Of a stretch of DNA of 64,000 nucleotides, positions 8,655-17,430 are shown one piece after another. The position numbers and the translations under genes were made by a program. The DNA is from Duganella qianjiadongensis (lineage in GTDB: Bacteria; Pseudomonadota; Gammaproteobacteria; Burkholderiales; Burkholderiaceae_D). Every line of letters begins with the position of its first letter. The first letter of the stretch is position 1. The stretch is from NCBI RefSeq assembly GCF_009857915.1, contig NZ_WWCM01000001.1, positions 434,001 to 498,000 on the forward strand, read 5' to 3'. Below the pieces are notes generated by a model that was given only the letters and a program-made list of their open reading frames with translations, did not search any database and was not told the origin of the DNA.

Positions 8655-9950
8655 TTATCGGCGGATCACGGCGCCGCCCTTCATCACGAAGCTGACTTTG
8701 GCCAGTTCGTCAATATTGGCAAACGGATCACCTTTCACTGCAACGATATCGGCAAATTTGCCTACGCTGAGCGAACCCACGCTGTCCTTCCAGCCCAGCA
8801 GATCGGCTGCATTGACGGTGGCCGCCTGAATCGCCTGCATAGGCGTCATGCCGTATTTGACCATGTAGGCAAACTGCTTGCCATTGTCGCCGTGCGGATA
8901 GACGCCGGAATCGGAACCGAAAGCCATTTTGGCGCCGCCGTTAAAGGCTTTGCGGAAGTTGTCGCGCTGGATCTGGCCGATCACCTTCTCCTTGGCGATG
9001 GATTCGGGCAGCATGCCGGCCTTCTCGCCTTCCTGCAGAATGTAATCGTCGTTGTAGATGTCCATCACCAGATACACGCCCTTCTCGCGCGCCAGACGGA
9101 TGCCTTCTTCGTCTATCAGGCTGGCGTGCTCGATCGAGTCCACACCGGCAATGATGGCATCGCGGATGCTGCTGGTGCCGTGCGCATGCGCCGCCACCTT
9201 GCGGCCCAGCTTATGGGCCTCGGACACGATGGCCTGCATTTCTTCCAGCGTGTACTGCTGTGCGCCCGGCTCATCGCCCTTCGACAGCACGCCGCCCGAT
9301 GCACAGATCTTGATCACGTCTGCGCCATACTTGGCCATTTCACGCACCTTGGCACGCGCTTCCCACGGGCCGTCCGCCACGCCGCGGCCTGTGACCTTCA
9401 TATCGGCAGGCAGCAGGTTTTCGTCGCAGTGACCGCCCTGTATGCCGATGGCATAGCCGGCCGTGCGCATGCGCGGGCCGATGAAGTCGCCGTCGTTGAT
9501 GGCGTCGCGCAGTGCCACGTCGCCAAAGCCGCCGGCGCCAACGTTGCGCACCGAGGTGAAACCGGCTTCCAGCGTCAGGCGCGCGGCGCGCACGCCATAC
9601 AGCGCAGCGCGCGTGTCGGACACGCCCAGCGCATTGTAGCCGCCCAGCTTGGCGTCATTGGTCAGGTGGGTGTGCATGTCGATCAAGCCCGGCATCACGG
9701 TCTGGCCGGACAGATCGATCACCTGCGCCCCGCCAGGCACTTTGGTGCTGGCGCTAGGGCCAACGGCGCTGATGCGCTCTCCGTCGATCACAATGATCTG
9801 GTCTTTGAGTACCGTGCCAGCCACCACGTCGACCAGTTTGCCGGCACGGATCACTACCACCTTGCCATGATCGGCAGCAGCAACAGCAGGCACGGCGGCG
9901 CTAACGGCGCCCAGTACAGCGGCGGAAATCAGGAGATGCTTGAAATTCAT
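8655..9950 (-). CDS. Exported amidohydrolase family protein
   Basis: This 431-residue metal-dependent hydrolase has a signal peptide (MNFKHLLISAAVLGAVSAA, cleavage near AVAAAD) and an amidohydrolase TIM barrel. Metal ligands appear in order: MHTHL, HAHG, EHASL and GSDSG. The family includes imidazolonepropionase-like and prolidase-like enzymes that cut cyclic amides or dipeptides; the substrate cannot be told. ATG 9950 was chosen because it starts the signal peptide; the frame extends upstream to 10049 without a better start. It lies 86 bases after the senA-like gene on the same strand and might be co-transcribed with it. Confidence 0.82.
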   Translation of the reverse strand: MNFKHLLISAAVLGAVSAAVPAVAAADHGKVVVIRAGKLVDVVAGTVLKDQIIVIDGERISAVGPSASTKVPGGAQVIDLSGQTVMPGLIDMHTHLTNDAKLGGYNALGVSDTRAALYGVRAARLTLEAGFTSVRNVGAGGFGDVALRDAINDGDFIGPRMRTAGYAIGIQGGHCDENLLPADMKVTGRGVADGPWEARAKVREMAKYGADVIKICASGGVLSKGDEPGAQQYTLEEMQAIVSEAHKLGRKVAAHAHGTSSIRDAIIAGVDSIEHASLIDEEGIRLAREKGVYLVMDIYNDDYILQEGEKAGMLPESIAKEKVIGQIQRDNFRKAFNGGAKMAFGSDSGVYPHGDNGKQFAYMVKYGMTPMQAIQAATVNAADLLGWKDSVGSLSVGKFADIVAVKGDPFANIDELAKVSFVMKGGAVIRR

Positions 9951-10036
9951 GGGGAACGCCCTTTTCACTGGAAAAGAAAAGCATAGCAGAGCATTTCCGG
10001 ATAGTCGTACGTATTGTTTAAAAATCTGCAGCGATT

Positions 10037-11239
10037 TCAGCCCGGCCACGCACAGGTGCGCAGGCCGGCAAACAGGTCATCGCGCTCGGGCAGGTGGAAC
10101 AGGCGGAACTGCGCCGACAGCATGCGCTGCGGCGTGGCAAACGATGCGCCGCGCAGTACCTGATGGCTGGTGAAGCACGGCGCCGAATACAGCCGGTCCG
10201 GCCCCGGCTTGAAATCCGGATAGGGCTCGAACGGCGACGCCGTCCACTCCCACAACTGGCCCCAGCGGAATGCCGGATGGCCGGAACGGGCCGCGTATTC
10301 CCACTCGATTTCGGTCGGCAGGCGCCGCCCTGCCCACGCGCAGTAGGCCTGCGCTTCATACAGTGTCAGGTGGCGCACCGGCTCCGCGCCGGCCAGCGTG
10401 GCCAGCCGGCCAAAGCGCATGCAGCGCCACTGGGCACCGTCGCGCTGCCAGTAGCGCGGCGCCGAACGCTCCTGCCGCATCAGCCAGTCGGCACCGGCAG
10501 GACTCCAGAACTGGCGGTGGTCGTAGCCGCCATCATCGACAAAATCGGCAAACTGGGCATTGCTGACCAGTGTGCTATCTATGCTGAACGGCGCCACCCT
10601 GCAGGTATGCGCCTGCTGTTCATTATCGAAGGCGAAAGCGCCGCCACGCCGGCTGCCGATCTCGATGCTGCCGCCCGGGAAGCCGATTTCCGCTGGCGCA
10701 TAGGCCAGCTGGCGCACCAGCGTGGCCGGTTCCGGCGCGGCCAGCCCCAGCACCTGCAGGGCCGCCAGCAAAGCTTCGCCATGCAGGTCTTCATGGGCCA
10801 GCACTAGCCGGTAGGGAAATAGCGCCACATGGTCGTCGGGTTCGCGCATCAGCTTGTCGAGTACGCGATCCAGCACTTCGTGACAGTAGGTTTTCAGCGC
10901 GCCGGGCGCAGGCAGATCAAGCCGCCAGCGCTGCAGGTGCGGCACCCGGCTGGCATCGAACCAGCTGTCGCCATGGGCCAGCAGGCAATTTCCATGTGCA
11001 TCGTCCGGCTGGCTGGAGCTGGCGGCGCGCAGAATGAACCATTCCGCTACCCACGCGATATGCCCCAGCTCCCATACGGGCGGATTGAGGTAGCGTAGCT
11101 GCGGCACCAGCTTAGGCTGGTCCATGCCGGCAGCCATAAAACACTCGAACAGAGCGAGCGTATGGCTGCGCGCCTGACGCAATGCCTGGGCCAGCTGCTG
11201 CGGGGTCGCGCTACGGAACGAAGGAGCGGATATCGTCAT
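10037..11239 (-). CDS. senA: EgtB-superfamily nonheme iron enzyme, probable selenoneine synthase SenA
   Basis: This 400-residue protein has the two-part layout of EgtB-type sulfoxide/selenoxide synthases: an N-terminal DinB-like helical domain and a C-terminal FGE/SUMF1 domain (about residues 185-398). The three iron-binding histidines are visible: His60 in WELGHIAW, and His149 and His153 in AHEDLH. The NPPVWELGHIAW segment and divergent pairing with selD match SenA, which joins a selenosugar to hercynine to make selenoneine; this is known from family knowledge, not tested here. It differs clearly from the true EgtB at 17431-18696. A TACAAT box (11246-11251) lies seven bases before the ATG, so the mRNA may be leaderless. 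Confidence 0.75.
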   Translation of the reverse strand: MTISAPSFRSATPQQLAQALRQARSHTLALFECFMAAGMDQPKLVPQLRYLNPPVWELGHIAWVAEWFILRAASSSQPDDAHGNCLLAHGDSWFDASRVPHLQRWRLDLPAPGALKTYCHEVLDRVLDKLMREPDDHVALFPYRLVLAHEDLHGEALLAALQVLGLAAPEPATLVRQLAYAPAEIGFPGGSIEIGSRRGGAFAFDNEQQAHTCRVAPFSIDSTLVSNAQFADFVDDGGYDHRQFWSPAGADWLMRQERSAPRYWQRDGAQWRCMRFGRLATLAGAEPVRHLTLYEAQAYCAWAGRRLPTEIEWEYAARSGHPAFRWGQLWEWTASPFEPYPDFKPGPDRLYSAPCFTSHQVLRGASFATPQRMLSAQFRLFHLPERDDLFAGLRTCAWPG

Positions 11240-11245
11240 GTTTCG

Positions 11246-11251
11246 ATTGTA
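11246..11251 (-). promoter_or_regulatory. Putative -10 box of senA
   Basis: On the minus strand TACAAT matches the consensus -10 at five of six positions and lies six bases before the senA ATG. The matching -35 (CTGGAG, 17 bases further) is weak. On the plus strand a GATAAT box at 11326-11331 could serve selD. Confidence 0.35.
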
Positions 11252-11370
11252 GCGCTTTTATCCCGTAACTCCAGTGCTGCAACGCCAGCGCAACAGCCAG
11301 GCGTGCGTCGCCTGCGCACTTGGGCGATAATCAGTCCTGTCTGATTCGATCCGAACTAAGGAACCCAACC

Positions 11371-12417
11371 ATGAGCAATGAACCTATCCGCCTGACGTCG
11401 TTCTCGCACGGCGGCGGCTGCGGCTGCAAGATCGCCCCCGGCGTACTATCCCAGATCCTGAAGAATTCCAGCGGTTTTCCCGTGCCCAAGGAACTGCTGG
11501 TGGGGATAGAAACCTCGGACGACGCAGCGGTTTACCAGCTCAATGACGAACAGGCACTGATCGCCACCACCGATTTCTTCATGCCCATCGTCGACGATCC
11601 CTATGATTTCGGCCGCATTGCCGCCACCAATGCCATCTCCGACGTGTACGCCATGGGCGGCACACCCATCATGGCACTGGCACTGGTCGGCATGCCGATC
11701 AACAAACTGCCGATCGAGACCATAGGCCAGATTATCAAAGGTGGCGAATCGATCTGCGCCGAGGCAGGCATACCGATCGCGGGCGGCCACACCATCGACT
11801 CGGTGGAGCCTATCTACGGACTGGTGGTAATGGGACTGGTCCATCCTTCACGCGTCAAGCGCAATGCCGATGCCCGTGCCGGTGACGTACTGATACTGGG
11901 CAAACCGCTAGGCGTGGGCGTGCTCTCGGCCGCGCTCAAAAAAGGCCAGCTCGATGCCGCCGGCTATCAGGCCATGATCGCCAACACCACCAAGCTCAAT
12001 AAGCCGGGCAAGGCGCTGTCGGAACTGGCGGGCGTGCACGCCATGACGGACGTTACCGGCTTCGGCCTGCTGGGCCACCTGCTGGAACTGGCCCGTGGTG
12101 CAGGACTGGAAGCACAGCTCGATATGGCCAGCATTCCCCTGCTGCCCGGCGTGGAGCAGCTGGCCCATGACGGTTTCTTTACCGGCGCATCCGGCCGCAA
12201 CTGGGAAGGCTATGGCAAGGATGTGCAGCTGGCGCCCACCATTACACAGGCCCAGCACATGCTGCTGACCGATCCGCAAACCTCGGGCGGCCTGCTGGTA
12301 TCGTGCGATCCGGCCAGCGTCGACGAGGTGCTGGCACTGTTTAAGCGCGAAGGATTCGAGCACGCGGCCGTCATCGGCCGCATGCAGGCCGGCGCAGCGC
12401 GCGCTGTCGTCGCCTGA
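11371..12417 (+). CDS. selD: Selenide, water dikinase (selenophosphate synthase)
   Basis: This 348-residue enzyme makes selenophosphate from selenide and ATP. The glycine-rich N-terminus GGGCGCK places Cys17 and Lys20 exactly at the catalytic positions known from E. coli SelD; the catalytic residue is Cys, not Sec. ATP and metal motifs such as TSDDAAVY and DVTGFGLLGHL are intact. AAGGA lies about eight bases before ATG 11371. No selA, selB, selC or selU is in the window, so the local consumer of selenophosphate is most likely the divergent SenA-like enzyme 131 bases away. It converges on a persulfide dioxygenase-rhodanese gene. Confidence 0.95.
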   Translation: MSNEPIRLTSFSHGGGCGCKIAPGVLSQILKNSSGFPVPKELLVGIETSDDAAVYQLNDEQALIATTDFFMPIVDDPYDFGRIAATNAISDVYAMGGTPIMALALVGMPINKLPIETIGQIIKGGESICAEAGIPIAGGHTIDSVEPIYGLVVMGLVHPSRVKRNADARAGDVLILGKPLGVGVLSAALKKGQLDAAGYQAMIANTTKLNKPGKALSELAGVHAMTDVTGFGLLGHLLELARGAGLEAQLDMASIPLLPGVEQLAHDGFFTGASGRNWEGYGKDVQLAPTITQAQHMLLTDPQTSGGLLVSCDPASVDEVLALFKREGFEHAAVIGRMQAGAARAVVA

Positions 12418-12443
12418 TTGGCGTCGACCTAGCCTGATCTGAT

Positions 12444-12467
12444 GGCCGCCCGCGTTTTCGGGCGGCC
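12444..12467. terminator. Hairpin between convergent selD and PDO-rhodanese genes
   Basis: GGCCGCCCG and CGGGCGGCC form a perfect 9-bp stem with a six-base loop (CGTTTT). There is no T run after it, but its place between two convergent stops suggests a shared bidirectional terminator. Confidence 0.5.
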
Positions 12468-12478
12468 AGCCAGCGGCT

Positions 12479-13552
12479 TTATTCTGCAGCGTCCTCCACC
12501 GGCAGCGCTTCACCGCGCCAGCGCAGCATGCCGCCAGCCAGATTGGCCACCTGGGTGAAACCGGCCTTGGTCAGCAGCACGCTGGCCTGCGCCGAACGCA
12601 CGCCGGAACGGCACACCACCACCAGCGGACGTTCACGCTCGAATTCGTCCATCCGCTGCGTCAGTTGCGACAGTGGCACCAGCCTGGCGCCCCGCAGATG
12701 GCCCAGCTGGTCGATGAACTCGGCCTCCTCGCGCACATCGACAATCTGCACGCGCTCGCCCAGTTCCAGCAAGGCCATGGGTTCGATTTCCCACACGCCG
12801 CTAAAGCGCAGCGTCAGCGGCGCCCAGTGCGGATTATCCAGTGGCGGCGCAGCGCCTTCCGGCTGGCCGCAGCGCAGATTGGCCGGTACCGCCACGGCCA
12901 TCTGTTTGGGATGGGGCAGATGCAGGTTGTCCATATAGCCGGTGAAATCGCCCACATCCACGTCCCCACCCAGACGCGGATTGTAGCGGCGCTCTTCCGC
13001 CACCGTGGTCACGGTAATGCCGCGATAGTCGTGGCCCGGATACAGCAGGCAGTCATCGGGCAGCGTCAGTATCTGGCCGCGCACGGAAGCAAACAGGTGG
13101 CGCGGGCTGCCCTGCTGGAAGTCGGTGCGGCCGCAGCCACGTATCAGCAGACAGTCGCCGGTAAACGCCATGCTCTGGTCATCGAGCACAAAAGTCAGGC
13201 AGCCATTGGTGTGGCCCGGCGTGGCGCGCACGGCCACATGGCGGCTGCCGAAGCTCACCATGTCCATGTGCTTGAGCGGCTGCTGCACGCCCTGCGCACC
13301 GGCCACCGACGCCAGCGCAATGCGGCTGCCGCAGCGCTGGCTCAGGCGCCACGCGCCCGTCACGTGGTCGGCATGGACGTGGGTATCGAGCGTGGCCACC
13401 AGCCGCAGGCCCAGTTCCTCCAGCAGTGCCAGATCGCGCGGCACCTGCTCGTAGACAGGATCGATCAGCAGCGCTTCGCCGCTGGCACGGTCGCCCAGCA
13501 GATAGGTATAGGTAGAAGAAGCGGCGTCATAGAGCTGGCGGAAGATCAACAT
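12479..13552 (-). CDS. Persulfide dioxygenase-rhodanese fusion
   Basis: This 357-residue protein joins an ETHE1-like metallo-beta-lactamase domain (1 to about 235) to a rhodanese domain (about 260-350). The THVHADH motif (His58, His60, Asp62, His63), PGHTNG, FTGDCLLIRGCGRTDFQ and YPGHDY fit glutathione persulfide dioxygenases. The rhodanese loop CRSGVR carries the active Cys314. Such fusions in Burkholderia oxidise persulfides and move sulfane sulfur. ATG 13552 is preferred; a TTG five codons upstream is possible. It converges on selD with a 61-base gap, so its rhodanese could also carry selenium (inference). Confidence 0.87.
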   Translation of the reverse strand: MLIFRQLYDAASSTYTYLLGDRASGEALLIDPVYEQVPRDLALLEELGLRLVATLDTHVHADHVTGAWRLSQRCGSRIALASVAGAQGVQQPLKHMDMVSFGSRHVAVRATPGHTNGCLTFVLDDQSMAFTGDCLLIRGCGRTDFQQGSPRHLFASVRGQILTLPDDCLLYPGHDYRGITVTTVAEERRYNPRLGGDVDVGDFTGYMDNLHLPHPKQMAVAVPANLRCGQPEGAAPPLDNPHWAPLTLRFSGVWEIEPMALLELGERVQIVDVREEAEFIDQLGHLRGARLVPLSQLTQRMDEFERERPLVVVCRSGVRSAQASVLLTKAGFTQVANLAGGMLRWRGEALPVEDAAE

Positions 13553-13576
13553 GGTATTACTCGACAAAAAAACACC

Positions 13577-13604
13577 ACGATACCAGACTGGCGTGAACCA
13601 TCAA
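13577..13604 (-). promoter_or_regulatory. Putative promoter of the PDO-rhodanese gene
   Basis: On the minus strand, TTGATG (plus 13599-13604), a 16-base spacer and TATCGT (plus 13577-13582) resemble a sigma-70 promoter. Its -35 box overlaps the palindrome at 13601-13618. Confidence 0.4.
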
Positions 13605-13618
13605 GCAATTTTGCTTGA
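13601..13618. promoter_or_regulatory. Palindrome overlapping both divergent -35 boxes
   Basis: TCAAGCAA-TT-TTGCTTGA is an 8+2+8 perfect inverted repeat. It covers the -35 of the leu promoter on the plus strand (TTGACA, 13615-13620) and the -35 of the PDO-rhodanese promoter on the minus strand. That position suits a repressor that controls both directions. Confidence 0.55.
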
Positions 13619-13644
13619 CACCGGCGCCGGCTTTCTCGTACATT
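13615..13644 (+). promoter_or_regulatory. Sigma-70 promoter of the leu leader and leuA
   Basis: A perfect TTGACA (13615-13620), an 18-base spacer and TACATT (13639-13644) precede leuA by nearly 400 bases. The long leader that follows contains leucine-rich short reading frames. Confidence 0.6.
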
Positions 13645-13651
13645 AAAGCCC

Positions 13652-13738
13652 ATGACCTCGCATCTGCACCTATCCGCTTTCCTGCTATCGCCTGCCAGCG
13701 CCCTATCGCTAGCAGCGCGCCTACTAGCACGCGCTTAA
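13652..13738 (+). CDS. Putative leucine leader peptide upstream of leuA
   Basis: This short frame encodes 28 residues starting MTSHLHLSAFLLS. Eight residues are leucine, and six of these use CTA, a codon that is rare in the window, where CTG dominates. Two CTA codons are adjacent near the end. Clusters of rare Leu codons in a short frame before leuA are the signature of ribosome-mediated attenuation, as in the enterobacterial leu leader, which is also 28 residues. The ATG is about eight bases after the -10 box, so the RNA may be leaderless. No clean terminator hairpin with a T run could be assigned by eye. Confidence 0.55.
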   Translation: MTSHLHLSAFLLSPASALSLAARLLARA

Positions 13739-13812
13739 ATCGCGTTCCAGCTGTACCCCCCGGCGGCGGCCACAAGCCCCTCCAGTCTAAAAACCCAGGA
13801 AAGTTTGCACCG

Positions 13813-13938
13813 ATGTTCAACCCGGCTACCCATGCTCCATCTGGCACCAGCGCCTGCGCCGCGACCACCCGCGCGCTGCCTGTGCACGCATGCGCCCTGC
13901 CGCTACTGCTAATGCTACCGATCGGTTGCCTGGCCTAG
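13813..13938 (+). CDS. Second leucine-rich short frame in the leuA leader
   Basis: A 41-codon frame ends in [14 protein letters not shown] with CTG-CCG-CTA-CTG-CTA-ATG-CTA as codons. It lies 94 bases before leuA, followed by a T-rich run (14004-14013). It could be the real or an additional attenuation peptide, or a chance frame; no Shine-Dalgarno sequence is visible. The leader region 13645-14032 shows nothing else recognisable. Confidence 0.3.
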   Translation: MFNPATHAPSGTSACAATTRALPVHACALPLLLMLPIGCLA

Positions 13939-14032
13939 TGTCCCGTGGCCGCCCGGCAGCCAGTTGCCACAGCAGAGCGCCAGCCCAGGCCGGCATCCAG
14001 CACTTTTCTTTTTCAAGACTCAGGAGCACCCC

Positions 14033-15730
14033 ATGATGTTGCAAAACCCGGCAGCGAAATACCGCGCCTTCCCCGCCGTTCAATTGACCGACCGCCAGTG
14101 GCCTAACCAGATCATCAGCCGCCCGCCTATCTGGATGAGCACCGATCTGCGCGATGGCAATCAGGCTCTGATCGAGCCTATGAGCACCGAGAAGAAGCTG
14201 CGTTTCTTCGAACTGCTGGTGAAAATCGGCCTGAAGGAAATCGAAGTGGGCTTCCCTTCCGCCTCGCAGACCGACTTCGACTTCGTGCGCATGCTGATCG
14301 AGGAAAACCGCATTCCTGACGATGTCACCATCATCGTGCTGACCCAGTCGCGCGAAGAACTGATCCGCCGCACGGTGGAATCGGCGGCCGGCGCCAAGCG
14401 CGCCATCATCCACCTGTATAACTCGGTGGCGCCAGTGTTCCGCAAAGTGGTGTTCGGCATGTCGCGCGAACAGATCACCAACATCGCCACCACCGGCACC
14501 AAACTGGTCAAGGAGCTGATCAAGCAGCACCCGCAGACCGACTGGGGCTTCGAATACACGCCTGAATCGTTCTCCACCACGGAGCTGGACTTCTCCAAGC
14601 ATATCTGCGACGCCGTCACGGCCATCTGGGAACCTAGCCCGCAGAAAAAAATGATCATCAACCTGCCATCGACGGTGGAGTGCAGCACGCCCAATGTGTA
14701 TGCCGACCAGATCGAATGGATGTCGCGCAAGCTGGCACGGCGCGATTCGCTGATCATCAGCGTGCACCCCCATAACGACCGCGGCACCGCCGTGGCGTCG
14801 GCCGAACTGGCCGTGATGGCCGGCGCCGACCGCGTCGAGGGCTGTTTATTCGGTAACGGCGAACGTACCGGCAACGTCGATCTGGTCTCGCTGGCACTCA
14901 ATCTGTACACCCAGGGCGTGCATCCGGGTCTGGACTTCTCCGACATCGACGAAGTGCGCAAGGTGGTGGAAGAATGCAACCAGTTGCCGGTGCACCCGCG
15001 CCACCCTTACGTCGGCGATCTGGTGTTCACCGCCTTCTCCGGCTCGCATCAGGACGCCATCAAGAAAGGCTTCGCCCAGCAGCAGCAAGGCGCGCTGTGG
15101 GAGATCCCTTACCTGCCTATCGATCCGCAGGATCTGGGCCGCAGCTACGACGCCGTTATCCGGGTCAATAGCCAGTCCGGCAAAGGCGGCATGGCCTATC
15201 TGCTGGAACAGGACTACGGTCTGGTACTGCCACGCCGCCTGCAGATCGAATTCAGCCGCGCCGTGCAGGAAGTGGCCGACGCCACCGGTCTGGAAATCAC
15301 CGCGCAGGGCATCTACGACATCTTCAGCAAAGAGTATTTCGAGCCGGTGACGCCGTATGCCTACAGCGCCCATAAGCTGATCGAAGATACCACCAGCGAC
15401 GAACCGGTGCAGATCGATATCGCCCTGCTGCACCAGCATGCACCGCTGGCCCTGCAGGGTGGCGGCAACGGCCCGATAGACGCCTTCGTCAATGCACTGG
15501 GACTGGACATCAAACTGATGGACTATCACGAACACTCGATCGGTTCCGGCGCCAACGCCAAGGCAGCCTGCTATGTGGAACTGCGTCTGGCCAACGGCCC
15601 TACCCTGTTCGGTGCGGCCATCGACAGCAACATCGTCACCGCCTCGTTCAAGGCCGTGCTGAGCGCAGTCAACCGTCAGTTGAAACGCAAGGAAACCATG
15701 CCTGAAAGCAAGGAAACTGCCCCTGTCTGA
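14033..15730 (+). CDS. leuA: 2-isopropylmalate synthase, long form
   Basis: This 566-residue enzyme condenses acetyl-CoA with 2-oxoisovalerate, the first committed step of leucine synthesis. The catalytic HMGL barrel shows [10 protein letters not shown] near the start, VHPHNDRGT (metal-binding histidines) and [10 protein letters not shown]. The C-terminal part (about 430-550) is the leucine-binding regulatory domain, with [12 protein letters not shown]. Of two adjacent ATGs, 14033 is chosen, with GGAG seven bases upstream. The rest of the leu genes are not here. Promoter, leader peptide and terminator all bracket it as a single-gene unit. Confidence 0.95.
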   Translation: MMLQNPAAKYRAFPAVQLTDRQWPNQIISRPPIWMSTDLRDGNQALIEPMSTEKKLRFFELLVKIGLKEIEVGFPSASQTDFDFVRMLIEENRIPDDVTIIVLTQSREELIRRTVESAAGAKRAIIHLYNSVAPVFRKVVFGMSREQITNIATTGTKLVKELIKQHPQTDWGFEYTPESFSTTELDFSKHICDAVTAIWEPSPQKKMIINLPSTVECSTPNVYADQIEWMSRKLARRDSLIISVHPHNDRGTAVASAELAVMAGADRVEGCLFGNGERTGNVDLVSLALNLYTQGVHPGLDFSDIDEVRKVVEECNQLPVHPRHPYVGDLVFTAFSGSHQDAIKKGFAQQQQGALWEIPYLPIDPQDLGRSYDAVIRVNSQSGKGGMAYLLEQDYGLVLPRRLQIEFSRAVQEVADATGLEITAQGIYDIFSKEYFEPVTPYAYSAHKLIEDTTSDEPVQIDIALLHQHAPLALQGGGNGPIDAFVNALGLDIKLMDYHEHSIGSGANAKAACYVELRLANGPTLFGAAIDSNIVTASFKAVLSAVNRQLKRKETMPESKETAPV

Positions 15731-15760
15731 AGCTATCATTTTAGCAGTGAATAAATAACA

Positions 15761-15790
15761 AAAGGCCGCGTAGAAATACGCGGCCTTTTC
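15761..15790 (+). terminator. Rho-independent terminator after leuA
   Basis: AAAGGCCGCGTA and TACGCGGCCTTT form a perfect 12-bp stem around a short GAAA loop, ending in CTTTTC. It is a strong bidirectional-type terminator. Confidence 0.88.
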
Positions 15791-15875
15791 GTTGTTGCGC
15801 TGCAACGGGCTAAATTCTTCATGCAGCGGATCTCGATATACTGAATTGAAATCCACCTGCCAAGGAAAAGTCGCC

Positions 15876-17423
15876 ATGTTCATCTCCAACCTGAAAATCG
15901 GCGCGCGTCTGGGCGCTGCCTTTGGTGCAGTACTCCTGCTGATGGCAATCGTGATCGGCGTCAGCCTGCAGCGCCTCAACGGTATCGGCACGCTGAGCAG
16001 CACCATCATCGATCAGGACTGGATCAAAGCCGATGCGGCGGCACTGGTCAGCAGCACTACCCGGGCTAATTCCACCCTGACGCTGGAACTGTTCACGACG
16101 GACGATGCGGGCCGCATCGCCGCCATTTACAAGGAAATCGACAGCAACAAGAAAGCCATCACGGCGGCGCTGGAAACGCTGGACAAACTGATTATGCGTG
16201 AAGAAGGCAAGGCCCTGATGCAGCAAATCGGCGTGCAGCGCAAAGCCTATGTCGCTTCCTTCACGCAGGTAGGCAAATTGCTAGGTTCGGGCCAGCGCGA
16301 GGCCGCCATCACGGCCCTGCATACCGACATGCTGCCCAAACTGACTACTCTGCAGGAATCCATCATCAAACTCAATGAGCGCCAGCGCTCCCTCGTCACC
16401 AAGCATGGCGAAGAAATCGAACATAACATCAGCGTTGCCACCCAGATGATGATCTGGATGGGCATCGCTGCACTGGCCATAGGCGCGCTGGCCGCATGGC
16501 GCGTCACCCGCTCGATCACCGCGCCTATTGCTGTTGCAGTGGCGGCAGCGGAGGCCGTCGCCAAAGGCGATCTGACCTGCCATATCAGCCATGAGCATAC
16601 GGATGAAATGGGCCAGTTGCTGACAGCACTGCGCCAGATGACGGATAACCTGTCCGACATCGTCGGCCGCGTGCGCGGCAGCACCTCCGCCATCCGCACC
16701 GCATCGAGCGAAATCGCCAGCGGCAATATGGATCTGTCCTCGCGCACGGAAGAACAGGCCAGTTCGCTGGAAGAGACTGCCGCCTCGATGGAAGAACTGA
16801 CCAGCACCGTGAAGAACAATGCGGGCCACGCCATCGAAGCCAACGAACTGGCGCGCGCCGCCAATGACGTGGCCCGCCGTGGCGGCGAAGTGGTCGGCCA
16901 GGTAGTGGGCACCATGAACTCGATCAACGATTCGTCGCGCAAGATCGTCGACATCATTGCCGTCATCGACGGCATCGCCTTCCAGACCAATATTCTGGCA
17001 CTGAACGCTGCAGTGGAAGCGGCGCGGGCCGGTGAGCAGGGGCGCGGCTTTGCCGTGGTGGCCACCGAAGTGCGCAATCTGGCCCAGCGCTCGGCGGCCG
17101 CTGCCAAGGAGATCAAGGAACTGATCGACGATTCGGTGGACAAGGTTTCGGCCGGGGCCAAACAGGTGGAGCTGGCCGGCAGCACCATGGACGAGGTGCA
17201 GGAAAGCATACGCCGCGTCACCTCTATCGTGGGCGACATTACCCGCGCCGATACCGAACAGCTAGGCGGTATCGAACAGATCAACATCGCCATCAGCCAG
17301 ATGGATGAAGTCACCCAGCAGAATGCGGCGCTGGTGGAACAGGCCGCCGCTGCAGCCGCGGCCATGCAGGATCAGGCCGATGATCTGAACCAGATGGTGG
17401 CCCAGTTCCGCCTGTCGGCCTGA
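15876..17423 (+). CDS. Methyl-accepting chemotaxis protein
   Basis: This 515-residue chemoreceptor has a first membrane helix at about 10-32, a periplasmic four-helix-bundle sensor, a second helix at about 190-210, a HAMP linker and a cytoplasmic coiled coil. The signalling tip is canonical (IDGIAFQTNILALNAAVEAA, then EQGRGFAVVA). There is no C-terminal CheR-binding pentapeptide. AAGGAAAAG precedes ATG 15876. It lies between leuA and egtB, has its own spacing from both, and shows no local che genes. The ligand is unknown. Confidence 0.92.
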   Translation: MFISNLKIGARLGAAFGAVLLLMAIVIGVSLQRLNGIGTLSSTIIDQDWIKADAAALVSSTTRANSTLTLELFTTDDAGRIAAIYKEIDSNKKAITAALETLDKLIMREEGKALMQQIGVQRKAYVASFTQVGKLLGSGQREAAITALHTDMLPKLTTLQESIIKLNERQRSLVTKHGEEIEHNISVATQMMIWMGIAALAIGALAAWRVTRSITAPIAVAVAAAEAVAKGDLTCHISHEHTDEMGQLLTALRQMTDNLSDIVGRVRGSTSAIRTASSEIASGNMDLSSRTEEQASSLEETAASMEELTSTVKNNAGHAIEANELARAANDVARRGGEVVGQVVGTMNSINDSSRKIVDIIAVIDGIAFQTNILALNAAVEAARAGEQGRGFAVVATEVRNLAQRSAAAAKEIKELIDDSVDKVSAGAKQVELAGSTMDEVQESIRRVTSIVGDITRADTEQLGGIEQINIAISQMDEVTQQNAALVEQAAAAAAAMQDQADDLNQMVAQFRLSA

Positions 17424-17430
17424 AACCGGT

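Noticed and set aside
8610..9986. 458-codon frame on the plus strand
   Set aside because: It is antisense to the amidohydrolase, which has a signal peptide and metal motifs.
12479..13552. SelU (tRNA 2-selenouridine synthase), a common rhodanese neighbour of selD
   Set aside because: The N-terminal domain is a metallo-beta-lactamase fold and there is no P-loop domain, so it is a persulfide dioxygenase fusion instead.
13615..13812. In-frame upstream extension (from a TTG) of the second leuA leader frame
   Set aside because: Its start codon is part of the TTGACA -35 box, so it would lie before the transcription start.
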